From UBA8401 sp041665525 (GTDB lineage Bacteria > Bacteroidota > Ignavibacteria > UBA10030 > UBA8401): 64,000 nucleotides of DNA. The notes beneath the pieces are model-generated. The model was not told where the DNA came from. It worked only from the letters and a program-made list of their open reading frames with translations, and made no database searches. Location: positions 61,546 to 125,545 of the forward strand of contig JBAYIS010000009.1 in the NCBI GenBank assembly GCA_041665525.1, written 5' to 3'. The translations under genes were made by a program, and so were the position numbers. Positions 25,361-34,246 of this stretch are shown in pieces. How positions within the stretch are numbered: the stretch's first letter is position 1; the number at the start of each line of letters is the position of its first letter.

Positions 25361-26391
25361 TCTGACACACCCTTGTTCAGTAAATGGTGGTACTGGCGGT
25401 GTACCAGATTTCCCTCAATATTTCTATACTTTTCATGGCAAAACGCTTTCGCCATCGCAATATCACCTTTTTGTTCTGCAATCAAAGATCCCAGCCAGCA
25501 CCACAACAACTTTGGAGAAATACGGTAAGCGGGAAACAAAGTGTTTCCGGCTAGACGCACAGCTGAAAATAAGTTTCTCGGTACGTGTGAGTACATCGAT
25601 GCTTTCCAAAGTAATCTTTTCTGTTCATTTTCCGGAAGCGACTGCAAGTACCTTCTCGCATATTTTTCTTGGATTGACATCGCTTCATTTATTGTTTGTC
25701 TGACATTCTGGTATTCTTTGTTAGTCTTATCTGGAGACCGATAATAACTTCCCAGTATCATATTGAGATGATACATATCGTAGTGCTCAGCAACCCGGCA
25801 GATAAAGTCGTAATCCCCAGTGATTTCAAACAATTCGTCAAACCAGATATTGTCGATGAAGTGGATGGACGCTCTCCACATTGACTGGGATCCGCCGATA
25901 TATCCCTGCAAAAGCTTTAACCGGGAATAATTGGTCTGAATGAGTTTTTCTTTTATTGAAACTCTCTCGAACTCCTCGTTCTCCCGTTGCGATATCAACT
26001 GATCGGCATATACTAAGCCGATGGATGGATGGCTGTCCAACTCATTCGCCAATATTTCCAAGCCGTCCTTCTTCAACCTGTCATCGGTATTCGCATTTGT
26101 TATATAGCGCCCGGAGGATAGCCGTATGCCCCTGTTCCACGCCTTGTAGATCGTTTCGCGTTCTTCTGTGCGCATATAGACTATATTCGGATGTTGAGGC
26201 AAATATTCCGACCTGATGATGTCATCCTCACCCTGCGATGAACCACTGTTTATAATTACGATTTCGAGTTGTTCCGCCAGAGTTTGGCATAACAGATCAT
26301 TCAATCGTCCACGGATAAACCGTTCAGAATTGTATGTGGACACAATCGCAGAAACTCTAAATTTTTCTTCACTGACAGATTTCGACGGCAT
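25357..26391 (-). CDS. glycosyltransferase family 2
   Basis: The 344-residue protein has SAIVSTYNSERFIRGRLNDL, EIVIINSGSSQGE, AWNRGIRLSSGRYITNANTDDRL and ITGDYDFICRVAEHYDMYHL. The NTDD site replaces the usual DxD. The C-terminal 100 residues are helical and carry no known motif. It follows the flippase gene after 76 bases of non-coding DNA in which I see no terminator or gene. Confidence 0.86.
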   Translation of the reverse strand: MPSKSVSEEKFRVSAIVSTYNSERFIRGRLNDLLCQTLAEQLEIVIINSGSSQGEDDIIRSEYLPQHPNIVYMRTEERETIYKAWNRGIRLSSGRYITNANTDDRLKKDGLEILANELDSHPSIGLVYADQLISQRENEEFERVSIKEKLIQTNYSRLKLLQGYIGGSQSMWRASIHFIDNIWFDELFEITGDYDFICRVAEHYDMYHLNMILGSYYRSPDKTNKEYQNVRQTINEAMSIQEKYARRYLQSLPENEQKRLLWKASMYSHVPRNLFSAVRLAGNTLFPAYRISPKLLWCWLGSLIAEQKGDIAMAKAFCHEKYRNIEGNLVHRQYHHLLNKGVSE

Positions 26392-26467
26392 ATTGTTTTA
26401 TCTTAAAAAAGTTTCTTCAATCCTGAAATACATCAACCTTACATGTTCCCTTATTACCATCATTCCA

Positions 26468-27982
26468 TTATTTGGCAATAAGTAGAGTATAGGCATATCG
26501 TTTAACGGAGGCGTTATGTCCAAAATACCGTTCGATATCTTCGATCGAAAAAAATCGGAGAAACCGGTACAATAGTACTGTCGCAAAGATATTCATTATT
26601 GGCACCGAGACCAGGACGACTAGCGGAGAAGTCAACAGTATCACTGCAAGGGTATCTGTGCATGCCAGAACTGCCACAATCGAAATGATGCGGGCATGCT
26701 TTTTCACTTGCTGTACCGAAGCAATCTTCAATGAAAACTTGTAAAAATAAGCAAGCAGAAAGGAGCAACCGATTGCCGATGAAAAAGAGAAAACGATTGC
26801 ATAAAATCCGAAATATCCGTACAACGGAAAGAACAACGAGAAATTCACAATGACATTTGTTGCCTGCATCATTAAATTTTTTCTCTGATGATTCTTTACT
26901 GTGAAATACTGATACGTGGGAACAACCGTCAATGCAAGCATATTTACCGAAACAATTGAAATAACCGCCGAGGCCAAATAAGCATTGCGTTGGGGACCGA
27001 TCCAAACGGTAATCAACGCATCGGCAATAAACATGAATGTAACAATGAACGGAATGACCACATAAGTTAACTTTTCTTCGACCTCCATGACAACTGTTCG
27101 TGCGTTTGCATCTCCCAGCGATGCTATATAAGGAAGGATCGGGTATAATATCCGGTCACCAATGCTCCACAACACACTTTTGATCCGCATGGCAATATCG
27201 AATAACCCTACTTCCGTGGTACCGATGAAATGATTAATAACTATCTTCGTTACGGCTTCATACGCAATTCCCAGCATTGTTGTCACATACAAACTGATTG
27301 AATACCTAAAGTGTTTTTTTACGCCTTTCCGGTAATCTCGGAATGACATATGTTCAAGAAAATTTCCCCACACCAGAAAAACCGCCCCAGCAGCAACGAC
27401 CACCGCCAACAATGAACTCAGGCAGTAGACAAATCCGAGACTAGCAAGCGACGGTCTCCATAATAGCATTATCAGCATACCACCTCTGCTGGCAAGATTG
27501 AATGCCAGTTGGATCGCATTGGAGATATATATCTTTTGCAATGAATCAAATACACCGAAACAGGTTTGCATCAAAATGTTGAAAATATTCGACAGCAACA
27601 AATACCGGAAACAGACGATCACATCCAGAGTTGTTCGGTCTGCTCCTATTCCAAGAACATCCCTGACCACGGATATTTCAAATGAGAACACAATAGTCGA
27701 CAGTACAGTCGATGCGCCGGTAATGAACAACATCGTCAGCTGTATATCATTATTCGATTCTTTAGACCTCCCCTGTTCCGAAAGATACTTGATCAACGAA
27801 GTCGTGAGTCCAAAATTCCCTATAATATTGATAATGTTAACCAATGAGATCAGTGTAAAGATCCCATAGGCGACAATACCCATCCTATCAACAAAGACCG
27901 GGATTGTAATGGCGACGAATACGACACTGACGAGCGTATTGATGACACCGGAAACTGAATTAGCGAGAAATCGTCTTTTCAT
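26468..27982 (-). CDS. Wzx-like polysaccharide flippase
   Basis: The 504-residue protein has 12-14 predicted membrane segments, starting RFLANSVSGVINTLVSVVFVAITIPVFV and DRMGIVAYGIFTLISLVNI, as in the MATE/MVF polysaccharide transporters. It would move the finished lipid-linked repeat unit to the periplasm for the polymerase encoded upstream. The open frame extends to 28060, but those codons overlap the FkbM gene; the ATG at 27982 matches the family start and still overlaps that gene by 23 bases. Confidence 0.9.
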   Translation of the reverse strand: MKRRFLANSVSGVINTLVSVVFVAITIPVFVDRMGIVAYGIFTLISLVNIINIIGNFGLTTSLIKYLSEQGRSKESNNDIQLTMLFITGASTVLSTIVFSFEISVVRDVLGIGADRTTLDVIVCFRYLLLSNIFNILMQTCFGVFDSLQKIYISNAIQLAFNLASRGGMLIMLLWRPSLASLGFVYCLSSLLAVVVAAGAVFLVWGNFLEHMSFRDYRKGVKKHFRYSISLYVTTMLGIAYEAVTKIVINHFIGTTEVGLFDIAMRIKSVLWSIGDRILYPILPYIASLGDANARTVVMEVEEKLTYVVIPFIVTFMFIADALITVWIGPQRNAYLASAVISIVSVNMLALTVVPTYQYFTVKNHQRKNLMMQATNVIVNFSLFFPLYGYFGFYAIVFSFSSAIGCSFLLAYFYKFSLKIASVQQVKKHARIISIVAVLACTDTLAVILLTSPLVVLVSVPIMNIFATVLLYRFLRFFSIEDIERYFGHNASVKRYAYTLLIAK

Positions 27983-28814
27983 ATACTGCAGTCCGCAGAA
28001 TGGAATCTTTCGACGGTTTAGTGCAAATGATCTCATTACTGTTGCTTGTTTCTGGATCAAAAATCTTCAACGAATGTCCGTCAAGCTCATAGACCGTAAA
28101 ACCTAAGGAGATTAGGAACATATAGAGATCTTTCAATTGATAATCGTATCCAGAGGTTATATTCCTGTTGTATTCACAAAAAACTATCGGGGCATCATCT
28201 TTCCTCAGATAATTCCCGAATCCCATCAGGACCAGATAGTCGGCCCCTTCCGTGTCAATCTTCAGGACATCAACCTTTGAAATGCCGATGGATGGAAGGA
28301 ATTCATCCAATGCAACGGCTTCGATGGTTTTAATGGTCTTTACCTGAAGCATTGGCATGGCGCCGATGGAATTGTAAGCATCGTCCTCGCACACATGGAA
28401 TTGCAATGTTTCGGTTTTTCTGCTCACTGCGTTCTTATACACAGACACATTGCCGCAACCATTCCGTTCAATATTCTTCAATAATCGTGAATGTGCCCAA
28501 TCCGACGGTTCGAATGAAATCACTTTTCCCCCGGTGCTATTTTTTTTTGACGCAAGGACTGAATAGATGCCGATATTGGCACCAACATCAACGACGATGT
28601 CATTTTGATTGACAAGATCCTGGAACAACTTCAACGTATCATCCTCAAAGGCGTCAAAGAAAAAATACCGATCAACATCCTTTTTCAAGTTTAGAACGAA
28701 TGATGCGTTGTATTTTGATCTGTAGTTATAATCTTTCGTCCCCCAGAGTTTCACGATAACACTTTTTGACCTATTGCAGATATATAAATATATTTTTTGA
28801 AATAGAGTGTTCAT
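27960..28814 (-). CDS. FkbM-family methyltransferase
   Basis: The 284-residue protein has DIVVDVGANIGIYSVLASKK (SAM motif I), VISFEPSDWAHSRLLKNIERNG, YKNAVSRKTETLQFHV, and DVLKIDTEGADYLVLMGF, the last being the FkbM hallmark. Family members O-methylate sugars or fatty chains. It lies directly after the polymerase/ligase gene and overlaps the flippase gene. With three other methyltransferases nearby, it suggests a polymer that is methylated at several positions. Confidence 0.9.
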   Translation of the reverse strand: MNTLFQKIYLYICNRSKSVIVKLWGTKDYNYRSKYNASFVLNLKKDVDRYFFFDAFEDDTLKLFQDLVNQNDIVVDVGANIGIYSVLASKKNSTGGKVISFEPSDWAHSRLLKNIERNGCGNVSVYKNAVSRKTETLQFHVCEDDAYNSIGAMPMLQVKTIKTIEAVALDEFLPSIGISKVDVLKIDTEGADYLVLMGFGNYLRKDDAPIVFCEYNRNITSGYDYQLKDLYMFLISLGFTVYELDGHSLKIFDPETSNSNEIICTKPSKDSILRTAVYEKTISR

Positions 28815-28824
28815 AATTGCTACA

Positions 28825-30225
28825 TCAATCTATGGTATGTTTATATTTTGAAAAGCTCACCACACTCGCCAATACCAAACCCCACAACACGATCCCTTGT
28901 CCCCACAGCCAAGCATCCGTGATGAGCATCGAGCAACCGATATAGACCAGACCTGCAAACAACACCAGCGCATAAGTTTTTTGATTTTCTGTTTCGCATA
29001 ATGAAAAATTACTCACTGCAATTCGATACATACCGAACAACAGCACACTGAATCCGATGAAACCGAGTAGTCCGGTCTCTGTCAACACTGCTACGAATGT
29101 TTCATGCGGCGTCAAACTCTTCACATATCGATTATACAGGAGCGGAGAAATCGTTTTATACAATTGAGACGAAAACTGGAAAGAATAGAAACCGATTCCG
29201 GTGATGGGATGGGCCTGAAATCCTTGAAAAGCCGTATGCCAGATCAATAGCCTGGTGACAAGAGAATTGTCGATCACGCCCAATTCAACAAATGCTTCAG
29301 TCTGGAACTGTCCGATCTGTTTTGTCCGGCTTGCAACGCCGGGATTTATTACGAGTACAATAACGTACAATAACACTGCTCCCAAAACGGCGATGAATAC
29401 GAACTTCGCAATCGAGGATCGCGATATTCGGAAAAATTCCTGCCGGAAATAGACCAACAATACAACAATGCCTGAAGCAATGCCGGTCGCAAGCCAAATA
29501 CCACGTGTTTGGGTTAACATTTCTGCAATTCCGAACATGATAATCATTGCCAACAACCAATGCTGTTTTTTCCTGGATGATCGGAGCAGCAACGGAAGCA
29601 TCATCGTGAAAGCAATACCGATATAATCAACAAACATAATACCCGCAAATCCAAATTCTCTCTTTTTCGTAATCGCCGACAAAATAATGACATGCAGCGC
29701 ATTTAACATCACCATTCCGGTAAAAACAGTAAAAATCCGCGCAACAATACTTTTATCGGTCATAGCAACAGTAAGGATATAGAAAAGAGATACCAACGCA
29801 ATGTAATTCAATGAAAAAAGAAAGGGTCCGGTAACAGTGTTGAGATTATAGAGCGAAGGAATGACAGAGACCGTATAGATGAGCAGATATTTTGTCAAGG
29901 GATTGGAAACATCATTCCATTTGATGTTTCGACAAGTAAAAAAAAAAGAGATAACCACAACTGGAACGAACAGCACAGCAGAGCTGAAATATCCAATATG
30001 AATATTAAGAAACAATATTACGACAAGTGCGGTTACTGTATAAAGGAAATTCAAGGAACTCAAGAATAGAATTGGCAGCACACTGAACACTATGATATAC
30101 TGTACTTTTGCAGGTACCGTCAATACCATCAGAGTAAAGATCGCTGCTCCCATCAGCGCAAATGCCCCACCAATGACAATGTCCCTCGTTTCTGTTAAAG
30201 GATATTTTGTAATAATGGAACTCAA
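28825..30225 (-). CDS. O-antigen ligase/polymerase family protein (Wzy/WaaL-like)
   Basis: The 466-residue protein has about 12 membrane segments and one long periplasmic loop with GIGFYSFQF and SLTPHETFVAVLTETGLLGFIGF, where the conserved His lies in the Wzy_C family. It either polymerises the repeat unit or ligates the chain to a carrier; the two cannot be told apart by sequence. Only a TTG start (30225) is available near the family's N-terminus; it overlaps the Wzz-like stop as TTGA. Confidence 0.88.
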   Translation of the reverse strand: MSSIITKYPLTETRDIVIGGAFALMGAAIFTLMVLTVPAKVQYIIVFSVLPILFLSSLNFLYTVTALVVILFLNIHIGYFSSAVLFVPVVVISFFFTCRNIKWNDVSNPLTKYLLIYTVSVIPSLYNLNTVTGPFLFSLNYIALVSLFYILTVAMTDKSIVARIFTVFTGMVMLNALHVIILSAITKKREFGFAGIMFVDYIGIAFTMMLPLLLRSSRKKQHWLLAMIIMFGIAEMLTQTRGIWLATGIASGIVVLLVYFRQEFFRISRSSIAKFVFIAVLGAVLLYVIVLVINPGVASRTKQIGQFQTEAFVELGVIDNSLVTRLLIWHTAFQGFQAHPITGIGFYSFQFSSQLYKTISPLLYNRYVKSLTPHETFVAVLTETGLLGFIGFSVLLFGMYRIAVSNFSLCETENQKTYALVLFAGLVYIGCSMLITDAWLWGQGIVLWGLVLASVVSFSKYKHTID

Positions 30226-31418
30226 TCGTGTTTCTTCCGAGAAAAGATCTCTGAGACTTCATTTCGGAGAAGGATAATCTTGTGATTTTGTGACTGATTG
30301 ACGATACCTGATAAAAAAAGATACAACAGGTATGAAATAACAGTAAAGAACGCTCCAAGCAATGAAAACAATGTCCTCGGCGGCCAGCTTTTTTTGGCCG
30401 GTGGGATGGCGTTATCGATGATCTGCAGGATCGGATAATCTTTCTTTTCATCTAGTTTTGCCTGCTCGTATAGCGGTACAATGAATTCCAATAGCGTACT
30501 ATTGATAGTCACCTGACGGAACCGACGTACGTACTCCAGAGATTTGTTCGGTAACGCTTTCATCGCCAGCATCAATCCTCCCTGTTCTCCCTGACTGCGG
30601 AGATTGTCCAGTTTACGCTGATATTCCCTAATCTCAATCTCCAGATTGCGCACTTCCGGCGATTCTTTGTCAAAAAGATTTTCCGATATATTTTTTTTCA
30701 GTTTTTTCAGCATCAATTCAGATTCAAGCGTGCTATACACTGACATGATTTCTGGAATCTGAGATTTTACATCGAATAATCCGGAAGCCTCTTGATACCG
30801 CTTTAATGAATCTTCTGAAGCATATAATTCTCTCGTGATTTCCTTGACCCTCTTTTCCAGGAATATCCTGTTTTCCTTCGATTTGCTCACTTTCAGCTGT
30901 ATGATCTTGTCATTCAAAGTCCGGACAATAACATTCACGATGTCCGCGGCACGCTGCGGGTCATTCGAGTAAGCGGTGATCTCGAACGCGCCTTCATCAG
31001 TCTCTTCCGTAATGATCTCCTTCCGCAACCGTTTGATGGCCAACTCGCGGTATTCTTTGTTGGTTGTATCGATCTTATATACGCGGTAGAGACCGAATTG
31101 ACCAATAATCTCTTCAATGACGGTCCTGCTATAAATGATCGTCCTGTACCTATTGATCTCCGTTTTTGACGATGATCCTCCGAGATTGATCGGCAAACCT
31201 TTGAGGCCTTTCAGCATTCCACTGAGGCCTGATCCACTTTCATCATCGGAAGGAATGATCGTCGCTGTCGCACTATATTGTTCATCGACAACAACGTAGA
31301 TCACTAGATACGTGATAACAAAAGAAGAGAGAAACATTATCGATAGAAGCCGTTTTCTCTGGAAAAGAAAGATCAATAGATCCAAAATATCAATACCCTT
31401 GAATTCAGCCATAGTCAT
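30222..31418 (-). CDS. Wzz-like polysaccharide chain-length determinant
   Basis: The 398-residue protein has the Wzz plan: a membrane segment near residues 25-45 (LLSIMFLSSFVITYLVIYVVV), the periplasmic start YSATATIIPSDDE, a long helical coiled part (about residues 170-300) with RKLDNLRSQGEQGG, and a C-terminal membrane segment preceded by the proline-rich IPPAKKSWPPRTLF. No cytoplasmic tyrosine kinase domain is attached. The frame is open to 31535 inside the previous gene; the ATGs at 31418 and 31412 (MAEFKGIDILD) are the real candidates. It sets polymer length together with the Wza-like exporter. Confidence 0.9.
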   Translation of the reverse strand: MTMAEFKGIDILDLLIFLFQRKRLLSIMFLSSFVITYLVIYVVVDEQYSATATIIPSDDESGSGLSGMLKGLKGLPINLGGSSSKTEINRYRTIIYSRTVIEEIIGQFGLYRVYKIDTTNKEYRELAIKRLRKEIITEETDEGAFEITAYSNDPQRAADIVNVIVRTLNDKIIQLKVSKSKENRIFLEKRVKEITRELYASEDSLKRYQEASGLFDVKSQIPEIMSVYSTLESELMLKKLKKNISENLFDKESPEVRNLEIEIREYQRKLDNLRSQGEQGGLMLAMKALPNKSLEYVRRFRQVTINSTLLEFIVPLYEQAKLDEKKDYPILQIIDNAIPPAKKSWPPRTLFSLLGAFFTVISYLLYLFLSGIVNQSQNHKIILLRNEVSEIFSRKKHD

Positions 31419-31423
31419 ACGTC

Positions 31424-33091
31424 CTATTGTGAAACCAAAATTACCAAGCTTACCACTGTTGCAATAATTCCGAAGAATTGACTGTAGATCGTCATATAAT
31501 AACTGAAAGGCCGGTACGGTTCTTTCGGAATCCAAACATAATCCCCCTCCTCGATAGTAGTCTCACTCGGAGACAGCCATTGTTTTGTTCCCGCTTTGAT
31601 AATTTTGATATCGCCCGATTGTGCGGCCTCGGTTTCCCCTCCCGCTGCAGCAATATAAAAATCTGGGCCTTTCTCTTTTACGAATTGAATGAAGCCGGGG
31701 ATTTTCACTTCACCAAATACGTAGACGGCATTTGTGTTGGCCGGAACAATGATTCGGTCGCCATTTCGAAGACGCACATCCTTCGAGACATTGTTTTCCC
31801 CGATGAGTGCAACAAAGTCTGCAGAGACTATTTCATATCTATTTTTAAAAACCATTTCATTGTTAAAGTATATCGTATCCTCATTCGTCGTGTACCCTTT
31901 TCGCAATTGCAGATATCGCACTTCTCGATCCAATCCTGCATCAATCTCCCGGATAATCGTGGCTGCATTGAGTCCGGCCCGGTTCGTAATTCCACCGGCT
32001 CGTGAAATAATTTCAGAAAGCTTCGTGGAATCCTGAATCACAGCATATGATCCCGGTGAAACCACCTCTCCTTCAACTACCACCACACCACCCTTGTCAA
32101 TTGTATTCCTGGAAGGGACGATAATCCTATCCCCACGCTGTAATGCTATATTAGGCTGTTCACCTGCGCGTATCCTATCAATATCGACATTCAGTTCCGT
32201 AACAGAGCTGGATGCATCCGATCGAGTGATCAGCACATGTCCTGGATCAGCCATATTTGTCAAACCGCCAGCAATCGCAATAAGTGCTGTCAGGCTGTCT
32301 CCGGTAACAAACTCAAATTCTCCATTCTTTATTACGGCGCCGTAAACACCGACAAAATTCTTCTGAATATTGTTTGGGGGAACAATAATGACATCGCCGT
32401 CACGAAGAAGTGGATTACTGGTAGCATCTCCTGTTGCCATATATTTTGCTATATCTGCAACTGCTGTCGAACCATCTTTTCGAACGATCTTTATACTACG
32501 GGTGCTTGCCGATGAAATGATTTTTTGGACGATTTGGGAAGAGCTGATCTGCTGTTCCGAAAGGATATTCTTGGATTTATATACCTGTATATCATTCGCA
32601 ATCGAAATAGCAGCATCGACACGATTTGTCGCCTGAACAATAATACTCTGTTCGTTTAGGACATATCCTTTTATAGACACAGTGAACGACCGCGGCTGAA
32701 AAAGAGTGAACGACGCGGAACCCGATAGGTATTTTTTCCGGATCTCAACCAAAACAAGTTTTTTAACTACTTCCAGCGACAATCCGCTGACTGCTACTTC
32801 GCTCACCGTGGGAATTACCACAGTGCCTTCGGGCGTCACCGGAACCTGAAAGTTCAGAGGAACTGAAGATAAAATCCCGACGGTAAATATATCACCGGGA
32901 CCGACGATATATTCTTTTGGATCGACTGGACCATCCATCACCACTGACACCGATGATCCAGTGATCTGCGGTGTTCTAGAAGAAGATCGTGTTTCATCTT
33001 CTCGGTCTCGGCTCTGAGAAATGCAAAGCTGAAATACAGCAAGTGCAAATACCGCAACAAAGGTTTTCATTTTGAATTTCATTGTTGTCAT
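31424..33091 (-). CDS. polysaccharide export outer-membrane protein with SLBB repeats (Wza-like)
   Basis: The 555-residue protein has a signal peptide (to about residue 26), the Poly_export domain start DYxVGPGD-type motif (EYIVGPGDIFTVGIL), and repeated SLBB domains, each ending in a NGDRIIVP, DGDVIIVPP or RGDRIIVPS strand. A C-terminal membrane helix (IATVVSLVILVS) closes it. It forms the outer-membrane exit pore for the polymer. It is larger than E. coli Wza (379 residues) because of extra SLBB units, common in FCB bacteria. No lipobox cysteine is visible at the mature N-terminus. Confidence 0.92.
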   Translation of the reverse strand: MTTMKFKMKTFVAVFALAVFQLCISQSRDREDETRSSSRTPQITGSSVSVVMDGPVDPKEYIVGPGDIFTVGILSSVPLNFQVPVTPEGTVVIPTVSEVAVSGLSLEVVKKLVLVEIRKKYLSGSASFTLFQPRSFTVSIKGYVLNEQSIIVQATNRVDAAISIANDIQVYKSKNILSEQQISSSQIVQKIISSASTRSIKIVRKDGSTAVADIAKYMATGDATSNPLLRDGDVIIVPPNNIQKNFVGVYGAVIKNGEFEFVTGDSLTALIAIAGGLTNMADPGHVLITRSDASSSVTELNVDIDRIRAGEQPNIALQRGDRIIVPSRNTIDKGGVVVVEGEVVSPGSYAVIQDSTKLSEIISRAGGITNRAGLNAATIIREIDAGLDREVRYLQLRKGYTTNEDTIYFNNEMVFKNRYEIVSADFVALIGENNVSKDVRLRNGDRIIVPANTNAVYVFGEVKIPGFIQFVKEKGPDFYIAAAGGETEAAQSGDIKIIKAGTKQWLSPSETTIEEGDYVWIPKEPYRPFSYYMTIYSQFFGIIATVVSLVILVSQ

Positions 33092-34104
33092 GTCCGTTCT
33101 GAATATTGTGCCGCATAATATTTTTTATACTCCCCGCTAATTATCCGTTCCCACCACTGTGTGTTCGCAAGATACCATTGGACAGTTTTTTTGATCCCGG
33201 ATTCGAATTGATATGCCGGCACCCACCCCAATTCGTTTTTGATCTTCGTTGCGTCGATTGCATACCGGCGGTCATGACCGGGACGATCTTTAACATAGGT
33301 GATGAGCGATTCAGGTTTACCAACTTCCTTCAGCACCAGTTTGACAATATCGATATTTTTCCATTCGTTGTGGCCGCCGATATTGTAAACATCCCCAAGC
33401 GTGCCGCCGTGAAGCACGGCACTGATTGCGGAACAATGATCTTCCACATACAGCCAATCGCGAACATTCAAACCATCTCCATACACCGGAAGCGGTTTGT
33501 CATTCATGGCATTGGCGATCATTAACGGAATTAGTTTTTCAGGAAATTGATACGGCCCGTAATTATTGGAACACCTGGTGACGACGGCGGGAAATCCGAA
33601 GGTATGTTGGTACGCAAGCACCAGCAGATCGGATGATGCTTTGCTGGCAGAATATGGACTGTTAGGATGCATGGGCGTTTCTTCGGTAAAATATCCCGTC
33701 GCACCGAGCGATCCATACACTTCGTCCGTTGAGACATGGAGAAACCGTTCTATGCCGAACTCGCGAGAAACATCTAGCAATACCTGCGTCCCAACCACAT
33801 TGGTCTGCACAAACACAGCCGGACCGGTAATGCTTCTGTCCACATGGGATTCTGCAGCAAAATGCACGACCGTATCGATGGCATGTTGACGAAAGACTGC
33901 CGATACCTGTTCTTTCGAACAAATATCTCCTTTCACAAAGAGATAATTGGAATGTTGCTCGATGGTCGTGAGATTCTCCAGATTCCCTGCATACGTCAGT
34001 GAATCGAAGTTTACAATTTTGTAGTCAGGATATTTGTTCAGCATGAACTGGACAAAATTACTGCCAATAAATCCGGCACCGCCGGTCACGAGAATGTTTT
34101 TCAT
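33088..34104 (-). CDS. rfbB: dTDP-glucose 4,6-dehydratase
   Basis: This 338-residue short-chain dehydrogenase makes dTDP-4-keto-6-deoxyglucose, precursor of rhamnose and other deoxysugars. It has ILVTGGAGFIGSNFV (NAD binding), HFAAESHVDRSI, VSTDEVYG, the YSASKA active-site Tyr/Lys, and NNYGPYQFPEKLIPL, all diagnostic of RmlB. It heads the glycan cluster after the argS terminator. The other dTDP-rhamnose genes are not in the window. Confidence 0.96.
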   Translation of the reverse strand: MKNILVTGGAGFIGSNFVQFMLNKYPDYKIVNFDSLTYAGNLENLTTIEQHSNYLFVKGDICSKEQVSAVFRQHAIDTVVHFAAESHVDRSITGPAVFVQTNVVGTQVLLDVSREFGIERFLHVSTDEVYGSLGATGYFTEETPMHPNSPYSASKASSDLLVLAYQHTFGFPAVVTRCSNNYGPYQFPEKLIPLMIANAMNDKPLPVYGDGLNVRDWLYVEDHCSAISAVLHGGTLGDVYNIGGHNEWKNIDIVKLVLKEVGKPESLITYVKDRPGHDRRYAIDATKIKNELGWVPAYQFESGIKKTVQWYLANTQWWERIISGEYKKYYAAQYSERT

Positions 34105-34142
34105 GAAACCTGCTAAAATTTGAATGTATTTAAGAATTTAAG

Positions 34143-34175
34143 GAAAAACGGCAGGATTTCCAAAGAATATCCTGC
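34143..34175 (-). terminator. Rho-independent terminator after argS
   Basis: GCAGGATATTCTTTGGAAATCCTGC on the minus strand forms a seven-pair stem followed by CGTTTTTCC, about 70 bases after the argS stop. It separates the housekeeping genes from the glycan cluster. Confidence 0.75.
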
Positions 34176-34246
34176 TTCATGAGAGTGATGATAAACAGCG
34201 GGTACCAAAAACGAGGCGTTGAAAATCCTTTATTGTTATTGATAAT

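Noticed and set aside
31419..31535. Longer start of the Wzz-like gene
   Set aside because: Those codons overlap the end of the Wza-like gene and lack the family's N-terminal pattern.
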